13,613 nucleotides of DNA. Origin: Bacteroidota bacterium. GTDB taxonomy: Bacteria; Bacteroidota; Bacteroidia; Flavobacteriales; Flavobacteriaceae. Location of the stretch: positions 1 through 13,613 of the forward strand of contig JAEWCF010000030.1 in NCBI GenBank assembly GCA_023390775.1. Reading direction: 5' to 3'. Below, in pieces: positions 6,802-13,613 of the stretch; position 1 is the stretch's first letter; each line of letters starts with the position of its first letter. The notes beneath the pieces were generated by a model that had not been told where the DNA came from, did not search any database, and saw only the letters and a list, made by a program, of their open reading frames with translations. A program made the translations under genes and the position numbers.

Positions 6802-8073
6802 ATGGGAATCAAATTCCGGCTGACCATCATGAGCTTCTTCCAGTTCTTCGTCTGGGGAGCCTGGCTCATCACCATCGCGACGTATTTCTTCAACAGCCCG
6901 ATGGCCGCCACCGAGAATGCAGGGGCGAAGTTCGGGGCGATATTCTCCACATTGGCGCTTTCCTCGCTCTTCATGCCCGCCATCACCGGAATCATAGCCG
7001 ATAAATGGATCGACGCCGAGAAACTCTACGGCGCGCTGCACATCCTTTATGGCCTTGTGCTGTTCTACGTCCCGCAGGTTACCGACGCCGATACGCTTTA
7101 TTACGTGATCTTCGCCGCCATGATCTTCTACATGCCGACGATATCCCTTTCAAATTCCATCGCCTATACCATCCTCAAGCGCGAGCAATATGACGTGGTC
7201 AAGGTGTTCCCGCCCATCCGGGTTTGGGGAACCATCGGTTTCATCGCTGCGATGTGGATCACCAACATTTCCGGCTCAAAAGCCAACACCGACCAGTTCC
7301 TCATTGCGGGCGTTGCCGCGGTTGCGCTGGGCATCTTCTCGTTCACGCTTCCCAAGTGCCCGCCGCAAAAGTCCATTAAAAAGGACGCGGGCTGGGTGGA
7401 ACAAATGGGCCTGCAGGCATTCAAGCTCTTTGGCAATTACAAGATCGCCCTGTTCTTCATTTTTTCCATGCTCCTGGGCGGCGCGCTGCAGCTCACCAAC
7501 ATGTACGGCGACACTTTCCTCGACGATTTCAAGAACGACCCGCTCTTTGGGCCGGAATCCTTCGTGGTGAAATATTCCACGATCATCATGTCGATCTCGC
7601 AGATTTCGGAGACCGTCTTCATTTTGACGATTCCGTTCTTTTTGAAGCGCTTCGGGATAAAGATGGTGATGCTTTTTTCCATGATTGCCTGGGTGCTCCG
7701 TTTCGGGCTCTTTGCATACGGCGATCCGGGCGCGGGCCTCTGGATGATCATCCTTTCCTGCATCGTCTACGGAATGGCCTTCGACTTTTTCAATATTTCG
7801 GGATCCCTTTTCGTGGAGACCACAACCGATCCGGCAATCCGTTCGAGCGCGCAGGGGCTTTTTATGATGATGACCAACGGCGTGGGCGCGTTTTTGGGCA
7901 GCAAGATCAGCGGCTACGCCATCGATACCTGGTTCACGCTTCCCGGCGGTGGCAAGGACTGGCACAACATCTGGCTCTCATTTGCGGGATACGCGGCGGT
8001 TGTTGCGGTGTTGTTCATGATCCTGTTCCGGCACAAGCACGATCCCAAGGCCATCGAGAATTACAACCACTAA
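6802..8073 (+). CDS. nupG: Nucleoside permease, NupG-like (NHS family, MFS)
   Basis: Predicted 423-residue inner-membrane transporter with about twelve membrane segments. The opening, KFRLTIMSFFQFFVWGAWL, closely resembles that of E. coli NupG, followed by the same landmarks: FMPAITGIIADKW after helix 2, YMPTISLSNSIAY, and FPPIRVWGTIGFIAAMW. The length (423 against 418 in E. coli) also fits. Members of the nucleoside:H+ symporter family import purine and pyrimidine nucleosides using the proton gradient; the exact substrate range here is inferred. ATG at 6802 aligns with the NupG N-terminus. The gene lies 33 bp after cmk on the same strand, so it is probably part of the porQ-cmk transcript, perhaps with an additional weak promoter. 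The pairing with cmk suggests nucleoside uptake and phosphorylation. Only a T-run without a stem follows the stop, before the structured element at 8079. Confidence 0.9.
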   Translation: MGIKFRLTIMSFFQFFVWGAWLITIATYFFNSPMAATENAGAKFGAIFSTLALSSLFMPAITGIIADKWIDAEKLYGALHILYGLVLFYVPQVTDADTLYYVIFAAMIFYMPTISLSNSIAYTILKREQYDVVKVFPPIRVWGTIGFIAAMWITNISGSKANTDQFLIAGVAAVALGIFSFTLPKCPPQKSIKKDAGWVEQMGLQAFKLFGNYKIALFFIFSMLLGGALQLTNMYGDTFLDDFKNDPLFGPESFVVKYSTIIMSISQISETVFILTIPFFLKRFGIKMVMLFSMIAWVLRFGLFAYGDPGAGLWMIILSCIVYGMAFDFFNISGSLFVETTTDPAIRSSAQGLFMMMTNGVGAFLGSKISGYAIDTWFTLPGGGKDWHNIWLSFAGYAAVVAVLFMILFRHKHDPKAIENYNH

Positions 8074-8078
8074 ATTTT

Positions 8079-8230
8079 TTTGGGCGTAGCGCGCTCCGCT
8101 TCGCTGCACGGCGCCGGGCTTTACGCTGTAGTCCGGGGGCGGCCGGCGCGAATCTATCTTCTTCTTTGATCAGGACCCCGCCGCGCCGGCCGCACCCGCA
8201 CTGCCGCTTCAATCCCTTACGCAGTCCCGC
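8079..8230. repeat. GC-rich structured intergenic element between convergent genes
   Basis: This fills nearly all of the 164-bp gap between two genes that run towards each other. Inside it a 12-bp perfect inverted repeat (8139-8150 and 8182-8193) can be extended by four pairs across one mismatch and encloses a 31-nt loop. GCGTA near the left end (8084-8088) pairs with TACGC near the right end (8218-8222). TTACGC plus AGTCC is found twice in direct orientation (8121-8134, with TGT inserted, and 8217-8227). The mix of an outer conserved frame and a central hairpin looks like a dispersed intergenic element rather than a plain terminator; neither arm is followed by a T-tract. From memory, similar GGGCGT...CGGGCT...CGCT...ATCCCTTACGCAG elements occur in many Bacteroidota intergenic regions, but that is unverified here. 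Confidence 0.6.
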
Positions 8231-8237
8231 AGGGCGA

Positions 8238-11200
8238 TCAGCGTTTCATCGCAAAGTGTCCCCGCAACAGCCGGCCGTCCTGGCGCTTCACCGTAAACCA
8301 GTAATCGGAGGAAGGCATTGGCTGGCCGTTGTAGGTGCCGTCCCAGCCGCCGCTTTGTGGCAAAAGACCTTTGAGCAGTTTCCCATAGCGGTCAAAGATG
8401 AAGATTTCCATTGACGGCTCATAGGATGCAAACGGGATGTGCCAGGTATCGTGGAATCCGTCGCCGTTGGGCGTGAAGTAGACCGGATAATGCAAAAGCA
8501 CGACGGTCTCGGTCACCACACCACAGAGTCCCTTGTCCCGAACATATACGGTATACTCACCGGGACTCAAGCCGCCAAAATAATTGGAATCCTGCCAATT
8601 TAGCCCATCGAGCGAAAACTCGACAGCGCCGCTTGATCCGCCGGCCGGCACCACGGTAATGCTGTTGTCGCTTGCGGTCCAGTCCACCGTCTCGATATGG
8701 TCTATCGCCGGTGGGGCAGACAACACCACGTTGATCTCCGCGATACCGCTGCAGGTACCGTCGGAAACCTCGACGGTGTAAAGCCCAGGCTCGTCCACCG
8801 TAATGGAAGCACCTGTTTCAAGCGTGGACCAATTGTAACTCACAAACCCGGGCGGCGCATACAATGTGACCGTGGAATTCTCGCAGAGCACGTATTCATC
8901 CTGGATTTCCGGCATCGGATAATCAAAAACCGTCACATTGAAGGAGACAATGTCATAACAACCCGTGGCCAGCGTGTGCTCCAACCGGGCCCAAATCGTC
9001 GCGTTTGGCGTTGCATAAGGAATGGGAAGCGGATTGATCCCGGCTCCCGCGTCGGCTTCAGAGAGGTGATAGGTCACAATGAACGGTGTTGGATCCTGCG
9101 CCCCGATCACGCCCGCGTCCTGCTGGGAAAAGTCGAATGTGGCGATGCCGTCCCGGGCTCCGTCGTCACACTGGCTCATGTCGCCGGGCTGGCTGGCGGT
9201 GGCAAGCGAAGGCAGTTCGGCGATATCGGCGAGGCGGTTGCCCACATTTCCGCAGGCGTCAAATACCTGAAAATTATAAACGCCGGGCGCAAGGTCTGCG
9301 AAGATGTTGTTCGCACCGTTGTTCACGATGAACGGATTGCCATTCATGGTCGTGATGCCGTAGGTAAACGGCCCAATTCCTTCGGCCGTCACCGCAACAC
9401 TCGAGAGGATGCCGTTGCAGGTGGTCTTTTGGATGTCAACGATCTCAATGTCATTGGCGAAGGTAAATTCCTGGATCACCTCAATGCAGGGTACAAACAA
9501 CACCTCGTTCCCGTCCCCAAATGCCTCGAAAAGCTTCAGGATCCTGAAATCGCCCAGATAAGAAATATTATAGTTGGTCGCCATGTTGATCAGCGCAAAG
9601 GAATTGACTCCGTTTGGCGGCGTTCCTTCAGGGTAGGGAACCCCCGTTTCCGGATGCATCCACTGGCCCGTCGCGGGATCTTTCTTCTGCAGCCAGAAGG
9701 TCTGGGACGTCGTCGCATTGCTAACGTGTTCCAGCAATAGGTCAAAAGAGCCGCAGTACGGCGTGATGCCGTAAGTATTTTGTGTAACCGCGTAAGCCGT
9801 TACGGTAAACGAAAGATCCGTATGCGTGATCCCGCAGTTATCGGTCACGGTAACCTTGTAGAGCCCGGGCGGCAGCCCTTCCATTGACAGCACTCCGGTG
9901 TCCGACAAAAATCCCGAGGCATCAAACGGCAATGCCTGTCCAAAGGCCGGCGGGGCTACCGTAATCAGGGCCGAAATCAGGCTCGTGCCGCTTCCGCGAA
10001 CCCGTGCCGATCCATATCCGGGCATACAACCGGTCCGCGTGCTCGTGGTGGCCTGCGTCGCCAACGGCGGAACGGTGAATTCGACGGTATAGGTGTTTCC
10101 GCAATCGTCCAGTAATTCTATGGTATAGTCGCCCGTCGGCAGGAACGGAATGATGATCTCCCCCAAATCATTTACGAATTGCGAGACGTTGACGGGAAAC
10201 GTCGAGGAGTATTCCGGCGGGCCATCGGTAATGGTGCCGCCAACGATCTGAAATCCGGGAATCCGTATCGTGACCTCGCTCATGTAGGACTGGCAACCGG
10301 GATAGGGGACGATGTCCACCGCGGGTTCGGCGGGAAGCGGCTCGATCTCGACCTGGGCAAAGACCGTCCGCCCGCAGGAATCGGTGATGTTGGCCGCGTA
10401 GATTCCGGGCGGAACCGGTTGGGTGAACCCTCCGTAATCGATGGAGTCTTCCATGAAAGGCCCCGGATGCCCGGCATTGTAATCGGTCGGGACAAAACCT
10501 GCCGGAAATGTCACAAAATCAATTGTTAGCGGCGGAACAAAATTGGACGACGCCACATTGATGAAATTCTGCCCGCATTCGGCCGGGGGCGTGCGCAGTT
10601 CGCTGATGAATTTGAGGTCGAGCAAAATCCCCAGCGCGCTGTAGGTATTGCCGCAGCCGTCAATGACCACCATGTCGTACGTATAGGGTTGGTCATTGTA
10701 AAAGGGAAATTCCTCGATTAATTCGAGTTCGTTGGCAGGCCCTGTGGCGATAGTCGAATTGATGACGATGGGCGCACCTGAGCCGGGCGGGTAAATGGTA
10801 TATTGCACCGATAGCGGATAGATGATGGACTGCGCCGGATCCACCAACACCGAATTGGCCACGTACACCGAATTGCAGCTGGGCAGTATGTTGTCGGGGA
10901 CCGAAGGGCCTTCAAGGGAAATCTCGCCGGGGTTCGGGAACAGGGTATGCGTGGCGACCCAGCCCTCGCCGCAATCGTCAAAAACGCGTACCTGGTAAAC
11001 ACCCGCGGGCAAATTGCCAAACGTGTTCGAGGCTTGTAACGGAGCCGTGACGGGGCCGGAGATGATTTCGTACTGAACCCCCGTGCCGCCAAAAACATCG
11101 ATGGTCATGGTCCCGTCGTTCTGGCAACTGGAACCGGTGCTGGTGACCGTAAAGGCGAGCGGGGCGATCTGGTCCTCGATAACCGCATCGGCTGTTTGCG

Positions 11201-11531
11201 AATTGGACTCGCCGGCCACGGTCTGGATTGCGATGACGCGGTAGGTCCCGGCCGTAAGGCCCGTGATGACCGGAGCGGCCTGTTCGGTGATGGAATTGAC
11301 CAGGTCGGGCAATTTGTAGACCTTGTAGAACATGCTCGCTGCAGGGTCTGTCCCCGAAACCGAAATCGACAACTGGCCATTTCCCGGGCAGGTCTCGTTT
11401 TGCACGGCTACGGAAAGGGTGAATTCGGGTGGCAGGGAATGGCTTCGGGCGGGGCACGCCATCAGCAACAGCAACAGGCACAAATAGTTAATGCTGAAGG
11501 CCGAAATCCGGTAAGGGTAATTTTCGCGCAT
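8238..11531 (-). CDS. Large secreted repeat protein with gliding-motility-type C-terminal domain (T9SS cargo)
   Basis: Predicted 1097-residue extracellular protein. Residues 1 to ~30 form a signal peptide with an L-rich core; LMAC at 23-26 weakly resembles a lipobox, but ordinary cleavage near residue 30 is likelier. The body is built of roughly 90-residue beta-rich units, each ending in G-x-Y-x-(V/I) and a D-x-C-G motif: D-x-CG at residues 185, 291, 384, 475, 564 and 758. The double gap before the last holds one degenerate unit. Residues ~787-870 (CDDGARDGIATFDFS ... YHLSEADAGAG) form a domain common in flavobacterial secreted proteins, followed by an Ig/PKD-like unit (SYNWSTLETG, 898-907). 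The C-terminal ~80 residues (PVYFTPNGDGFHDTW, IFIFDRYGKLLKG, GGWDGTYNGQPMPSSDYWF, GHFAMKR) are the CHU_C/gliding-motility C-terminal domain, a type B T9SS signal as in SprB. A surface adhesin-like role is inferred; no enzyme domain is visible. It stands alone on its strand; its promoter is not clear. Confidence 0.9.
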   Translation of the reverse strand: MRENYPYRISAFSINYLCLLLLLMACPARSHSLPPEFTLSVAVQNETCPGNGQLSISVSGTDPAASMFYKVYKLPDLVNSITEQAAPVITGLTAGTYRVIAIQTVAGESNSQTADAVIEDQIAPLAFTVTSTGSSCQNDGTMTIDVFGGTGVQYEIISGPVTAPLQASNTFGNLPAGVYQVRVFDDCGEGWVATHTLFPNPGEISLEGPSVPDNILPSCNSVYVANSVLVDPAQSIIYPLSVQYTIYPPGSGAPIVINSTIATGPANELELIEEFPFYNDQPYTYDMVVIDGCGNTYSALGILLDLKFISELRTPPAECGQNFINVASSNFVPPLTIDFVTFPAGFVPTDYNAGHPGPFMEDSIDYGGFTQPVPPGIYAANITDSCGRTVFAQVEIEPLPAEPAVDIVPYPGCQSYMSEVTIRIPGFQIVGGTITDGPPEYSSTFPVNVSQFVNDLGEIIIPFLPTGDYTIELLDDCGNTYTVEFTVPPLATQATTSTRTGCMPGYGSARVRGSGTSLISALITVAPPAFGQALPFDASGFLSDTGVLSMEGLPPGLYKVTVTDNCGITHTDLSFTVTAYAVTQNTYGITPYCGSFDLLLEHVSNATTSQTFWLQKKDPATGQWMHPETGVPYPEGTPPNGVNSFALINMATNYNISYLGDFRILKLFEAFGDGNEVLFVPCIEVIQEFTFANDIEIVDIQKTTCNGILSSVAVTAEGIGPFTYGITTMNGNPFIVNNGANNIFADLAPGVYNFQVFDACGNVGNRLADIAELPSLATASQPGDMSQCDDGARDGIATFDFSQQDAGVIGAQDPTPFIVTYHLSEADAGAGINPLPIPYATPNATIWARLEHTLATGCYDIVSFNVTVFDYPMPEIQDEYVLCENSTVTLYAPPGFVSYNWSTLETGASITVDEPGLYTVEVSDGTCSGIAEINVVLSAPPAIDHIETVDWTASDNSITVVPAGGSSGAVEFSLDGLNWQDSNYFGGLSPGEYTVYVRDKGLCGVVTETVVLLHYPVYFTPNGDGFHDTWHIPFASYEPSMEIFIFDRYGKLLKGLLPQSGGWDGTYNGQPMPSSDYWFTVKRQDGRLLRGHFAMKR

Positions 11532-11600
11532 CGGTCCCCGAATAAAGGCTTCTAAGATAGCGAAAATTTAAATGTGCTGATAAACAGCCTCGTATCGGCA

Positions 11601-11612
11601 CAAATCGATTTG
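11601..11612. other. Perfect 12-bp palindrome overlapping the rpsA promoter
   Basis: CAAATCGATTTG equals its own reverse complement. It contains the TTTG (11609-11612) used as the -33 element of the rpsA promoter and places an equivalent TTTG on the opposite strand facing the divergent secreted-protein gene. It could be an operator or simply a chance symmetry around the -33 box. Confidence 0.5.
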
Positions 11613-11639
11613 GTTATTGAAGAAAAAGATGTACTTTTG
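11609..11639 (+). promoter_or_regulatory. rpsA promoter, near-perfect Bacteroidota consensus
   Basis: TTTG (11609-11612) is separated by exactly 19 bp from TACTTTTG (11632-11639), an exact TAnnTTTG -7 element. This is the best promoter match in the window, as expected for a highly expressed ribosomal protein gene. Transcription should begin a few bases after 11639, leaving a leader of about 100 nt before the rpsA ATG. Confidence 0.75.
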
Positions 11640-11644
11640 CAGAC

Positions 11645-11747
11645 CTTTTTATCGGGTAAGGTCCACAAAAGGGAACAATATGTAAAACGCTTCTGCCAAA
11701 CCGCCCACGGACCACGGGAAAGCAGGATACAAATTTTTAAAATCAGC
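11645..11747 (+). promoter_or_regulatory. Long 5' leader of rpsA
   Basis: About 100 nt separate the predicted transcription start from the rpsA ATG, far longer than the leaders of the other promoters here. GGTCC (about 11657-11663 region) and GGACC (about 11709-11713) could pair at long range, and the last bases before the ATG are an unpaired A/T-rich stretch (ACAAATTTTTAAAATCAGC), a context in which S1-type ribosomes without Shine-Dalgarno initiate. Autoregulation by S1 through its leader is known in Gammaproteobacteria; here it is only a possibility. The exact start is estimated from the promoter. Confidence 0.35.
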
Positions 11748-13514
11748 ATGGCTGAATTAGCAAAACAACAGGAAGAGTTTTTGAACAATTTCAACTGGCA
11801 CAACTTCGAGGAAGGTATCGATGCCGTTGACGAATCGAACCTGAAAGAGTTTGAGGACCTGGTTTCAAAGACCTTCATCGCCACCGACCAGGAGGAAGTG
11901 GTTGAGGGAACAGTAGTGAGGATCACAGACCGTGACGCGATCGTTGACATCAACGCCAAATCAGAGGGTGTGATCTCCCTGAACGAGTTCCGTTACAACC
12001 CGGGCCTGAAGGTGGGTGACAAGGTAGAGGTCCTGATCGACATCCGCGAGGACAAGACCGGACAACTCGTATTGTCACACCGTAAAGCACGTACCATCAA
12101 GTCTTGGGACCGCGTAATCGCAGCCCACGAAACAGGCGAGATCGTACAGGGTTACGTGAAATGCCGCACCAAAGGCGGTATGATCGTGGACGTATTCGGG
12201 ATCGAGGCGTTCCTTCCGGGATCGCAGATCGACGTCAAGCCTATCCGCGATTACGACGTTTACGTCAACAAAATGATGGAATTCAAAGTAGTGAAGATCA
12301 ACCACGAATTCAAGAACGTGGTGGTTTCGCACAAAGCGCTCATCGAAGCCGATATCGAAGTCCAGAAGAAAGAGATCATCGGACAGCTTCAAAAAGGCCA
12401 GGTACTGGAAGGTGTTGTCAAGAATATCACGTCTTACGGTGTCTTTATCGACCTTGGAGGCGTCGACGGGCTTATCCACATCACCGACCTTTCATGGTCA
12501 CGCATCAACCACCCGAGCGAAGTGCTCGAACTGGACCAGAAACTCAATGTCGTTATCCTGGATTTCGACGACGAGAAAACCCGTATCCAGCTTGGTCTGA
12601 AGCAGCTTAACGCACACCCTTGGGATGCCCTTGACCCGAACCTCAAAGTAGGTGACAAGGTGAAAGGAAAAGTTGTGGTCATTGCCGACTACGGCGCGTT
12701 CATCGAGGTGGCCGAAGGTGTTGAAGGACTCATCCACGTATCGGAGATGTCATGGTCAACGCACCTGCGTTCGGCTCAGGACTTCGTGAAAGTGGGCGAC
12801 GTCGTGGAGGCTGTTATCCTGACTTTGGACCGCGAAGACCGCAAGATGTCACTGGGCATCAAGCAGCTGTCGCAGGATCCATGGACCGACATCACCGCGA
12901 AATACCCTGTGGGATCGCGTCACACCGGAATCGTCCGCAACTTCACCAACTTTGGTGTATTCGTGGAACTTGAGGAAGGCATCGACGGACTCATCTACAT
13001 CTCTGATCTTTCATGGACCAAGAAGGTGAAGCACCCGTCTGAATTCGTTCAGGTAGGCGAGAAGCTTGACGTTGTGGTACTGGAACTTGATGTTGACGGA
13101 CGCAAACTGTCCCTCGGCCACAAGCAGACACAGCCGAACCCTTGGGATAAATATGAGGATTCTTTCGGAGTTGGGACCGTGCACAACGGAACCATCGCCG
13201 AGATCGTGGACAAAGGAGCAACGGTTGAGTTCAACAACGACATCGTGGCCTTCATCCCGGCCCGTCACCTTGAGAAAGAGGACGGAAAGAAACTCAAGAA
13301 AGGCGAAGTCGCCGATTTTAAGGTGATCGAGTTCAACAAGGAGTTCAAGAGGGTGGTGGCTTCGCACACGGCGATTTTCCGCGAGGAAGAAGACCGCAAC
13401 ATGAAGCAGGCCCAGGAATCAAACAGCAACAACGCGCAGGCGTCGACGCTGGGTGACAACAACGAGATCCTTGCCGGCCTGAAAGCCAAGATGGAGAAGA
13501 ACGAAAGGAAGTAA
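11748..13514 (+). CDS. rpsA: 30S ribosomal protein S1
   Basis: Predicted 588-residue protein of the small ribosomal subunit that binds mRNA and aids initiation, and is thought to be especially important where Shine-Dalgarno sequences are rare, as in Bacteroidota. Six S1 (OB-fold) RNA-binding domains are visible, at about residues 48-113, 130-197, 216-285, 301-372, 388-459 and 475-543; domains 3 to 5 carry the repeating signature YGVFIDL/YGAFIEV/FGVFVEL followed by GLIH(I/V)/GLIYIS and LSW/MSW. An N-terminal acidic segment (EEFLNNFNWHNFEEGIDAVD) and a charged, Asn/Gln-rich C-terminal tail flank them. The sequence is of clear flavobacterial type. ATG at 11748 is preferred over in-frame positions back to 11574 because the protein family starts here and the strong promoter lies in between. 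Codon choice (for example CGT/CGC for Arg and AAC for Asn) looks that of a highly expressed gene. Confidence 0.97.
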   Translation: MAELAKQQEEFLNNFNWHNFEEGIDAVDESNLKEFEDLVSKTFIATDQEEVVEGTVVRITDRDAIVDINAKSEGVISLNEFRYNPGLKVGDKVEVLIDIREDKTGQLVLSHRKARTIKSWDRVIAAHETGEIVQGYVKCRTKGGMIVDVFGIEAFLPGSQIDVKPIRDYDVYVNKMMEFKVVKINHEFKNVVVSHKALIEADIEVQKKEIIGQLQKGQVLEGVVKNITSYGVFIDLGGVDGLIHITDLSWSRINHPSEVLELDQKLNVVILDFDDEKTRIQLGLKQLNAHPWDALDPNLKVGDKVKGKVVVIADYGAFIEVAEGVEGLIHVSEMSWSTHLRSAQDFVKVGDVVEAVILTLDREDRKMSLGIKQLSQDPWTDITAKYPVGSRHTGIVRNFTNFGVFVELEEGIDGLIYISDLSWTKKVKHPSEFVQVGEKLDVVVLELDVDGRKLSLGHKQTQPNPWDKYEDSFGVGTVHNGTIAEIVDKGATVEFNNDIVAFIPARHLEKEDGKKLKKGEVADFKVIEFNKEFKRVVASHTAIFREEEDRNMKQAQESNSNNAQASTLGDNNEILAGLKAKMEKNERK

Positions 13515-13531
13515 TTCTTGTTCGGATATAG

Positions 13532-13567
13532 AAAGAGCCTCATGGAAACATGGGGCTTTCTTGTTTT
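13532..13567 (+). terminator. Rho-independent terminator of rpsA
   Basis: An 11-bp stem (13534-13544 with 13549-13559, including two G-U pairs) is closed by a GAAA tetraloop, a stable GNRA loop. It is followed by CTTGTTTT. It starts 18 bp after the rpsA stop codon. Confidence 0.82.
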
Positions 13568-13578
13568 GGGTAATGGGC

Positions 13579-13613
13579 AGTGAGCAGTGAGTAGTGAGCA
13601 GTGAGTAGTGAGT
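13579..13613 (+). repeat. Heptamer repeat array (AGTGAGY x 5, open at window edge)
   Basis: Five exact-length 7-bp units, AGTGAGC, AGTGAGT, AGTGAGC, AGTGAGT and AGTGAGT, preceded by a degenerate unit AATGGGC (13572-13578). The alternation of C and T at the last base suggests growth by a 14-bp step. The array continues beyond the window, so its length is unknown. It lies just after the rpsA terminator. Confidence 0.9.

Noticed and set aside
8139..8193. Intrinsic terminator for the convergent genes
   Set aside because: The stem is strong but its loop is 31 nt and neither side has a following T-run, so a standard terminator call is not supported.
8697..9740. A 347-codon open frame on the plus strand inside the large secreted-protein gene
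   Set aside because: The translation has no signal peptide, motif or hydrophobic pattern of a real protein, and the opposite frame has coherent repeats and a diagnostic C-terminal domain.
11552..11570. Promoter for the minus-strand secreted-protein gene (TATCTTAG or TAAATTTT)
   Set aside because: Each differs by one base from TAnnTTTG but neither has a TTG at the right distance; not strong enough to annotate.
11574..11747. Longer rpsA start giving a 58-residue N-terminal extension
   Set aside because: The consensus promoter lies inside this extension, and the S1 family starts at the MAEL position; the extension is untranslated leader.

Overview
The window reads as chromosomal DNA of a Flavobacterium-like member of the Flavobacteriia (Bacteroidota). 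The evidence is a PorQ protein of the type IX secretion system (T9SS), a giant secreted protein with the gliding-motility-type C-terminal domain, Lon and S1 proteins of recognisably flavobacterial type, promoters of the Bacteroidota form TTG-N~19-TAnnTTTG, and no Shine-Dalgarno boxes. The DNA is GC-richer than is usual for Flavobacterium (by eye, around or a little over half GC), which produces many long spurious antisense frames.

Layout, left to right. 1-28: the tail of a truncated terminator whose 12-T run abuts the next start codon. 29-1366: UMF1/Atg22-like MFS transporter. 1426-2175: small lipoprotein of unknown function with its own consensus promoter and a clean terminator. 2344-4791: ATP-dependent protease Lon. 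4792-5051: intergenic stretch with clusters of 7-bp repeats. 5052-6068 porQ, 6070-6768 cmk (TTG start, one base after porQ) and 6802-8073 a NupG-type nucleoside:H+ symporter form a tight co-directional cluster. 8074-8237: a convergent intergenic region filled by a GC-rich structured element. 8238-11531, minus strand: a 1097-residue secreted repeat protein with a C-terminal T9SS domain. 11532-11747: a divergent region with a perfect 12-bp palindrome, a consensus promoter and a leader of about 100 nt. 11748-13514: rpsA (ribosomal protein S1, six S1 domains), then a GNRA-loop terminator and a second, different 7-bp repeat array running off the window edge.

How the genes work together: most are housekeeping (lon for proteolysis, rpsA for translation, cmk for CMP/dCMP phosphorylation). 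The NupG-like transporter next to cmk makes sense as nucleoside uptake feeding nucleotide salvage. PorQ and the large secreted protein belong to the same export system: PorQ is part of the outer-membrane machinery that processes T9SS cargo, and the large protein is a predicted cargo. I found no defence system, phage, insertion sequence or CRISPR. The least explained parts are non-coding: two families of 7-bp repeats, the structured element between the convergent genes, the palindrome at the rpsA promoter, and the poly-T tract touching the first start codon.
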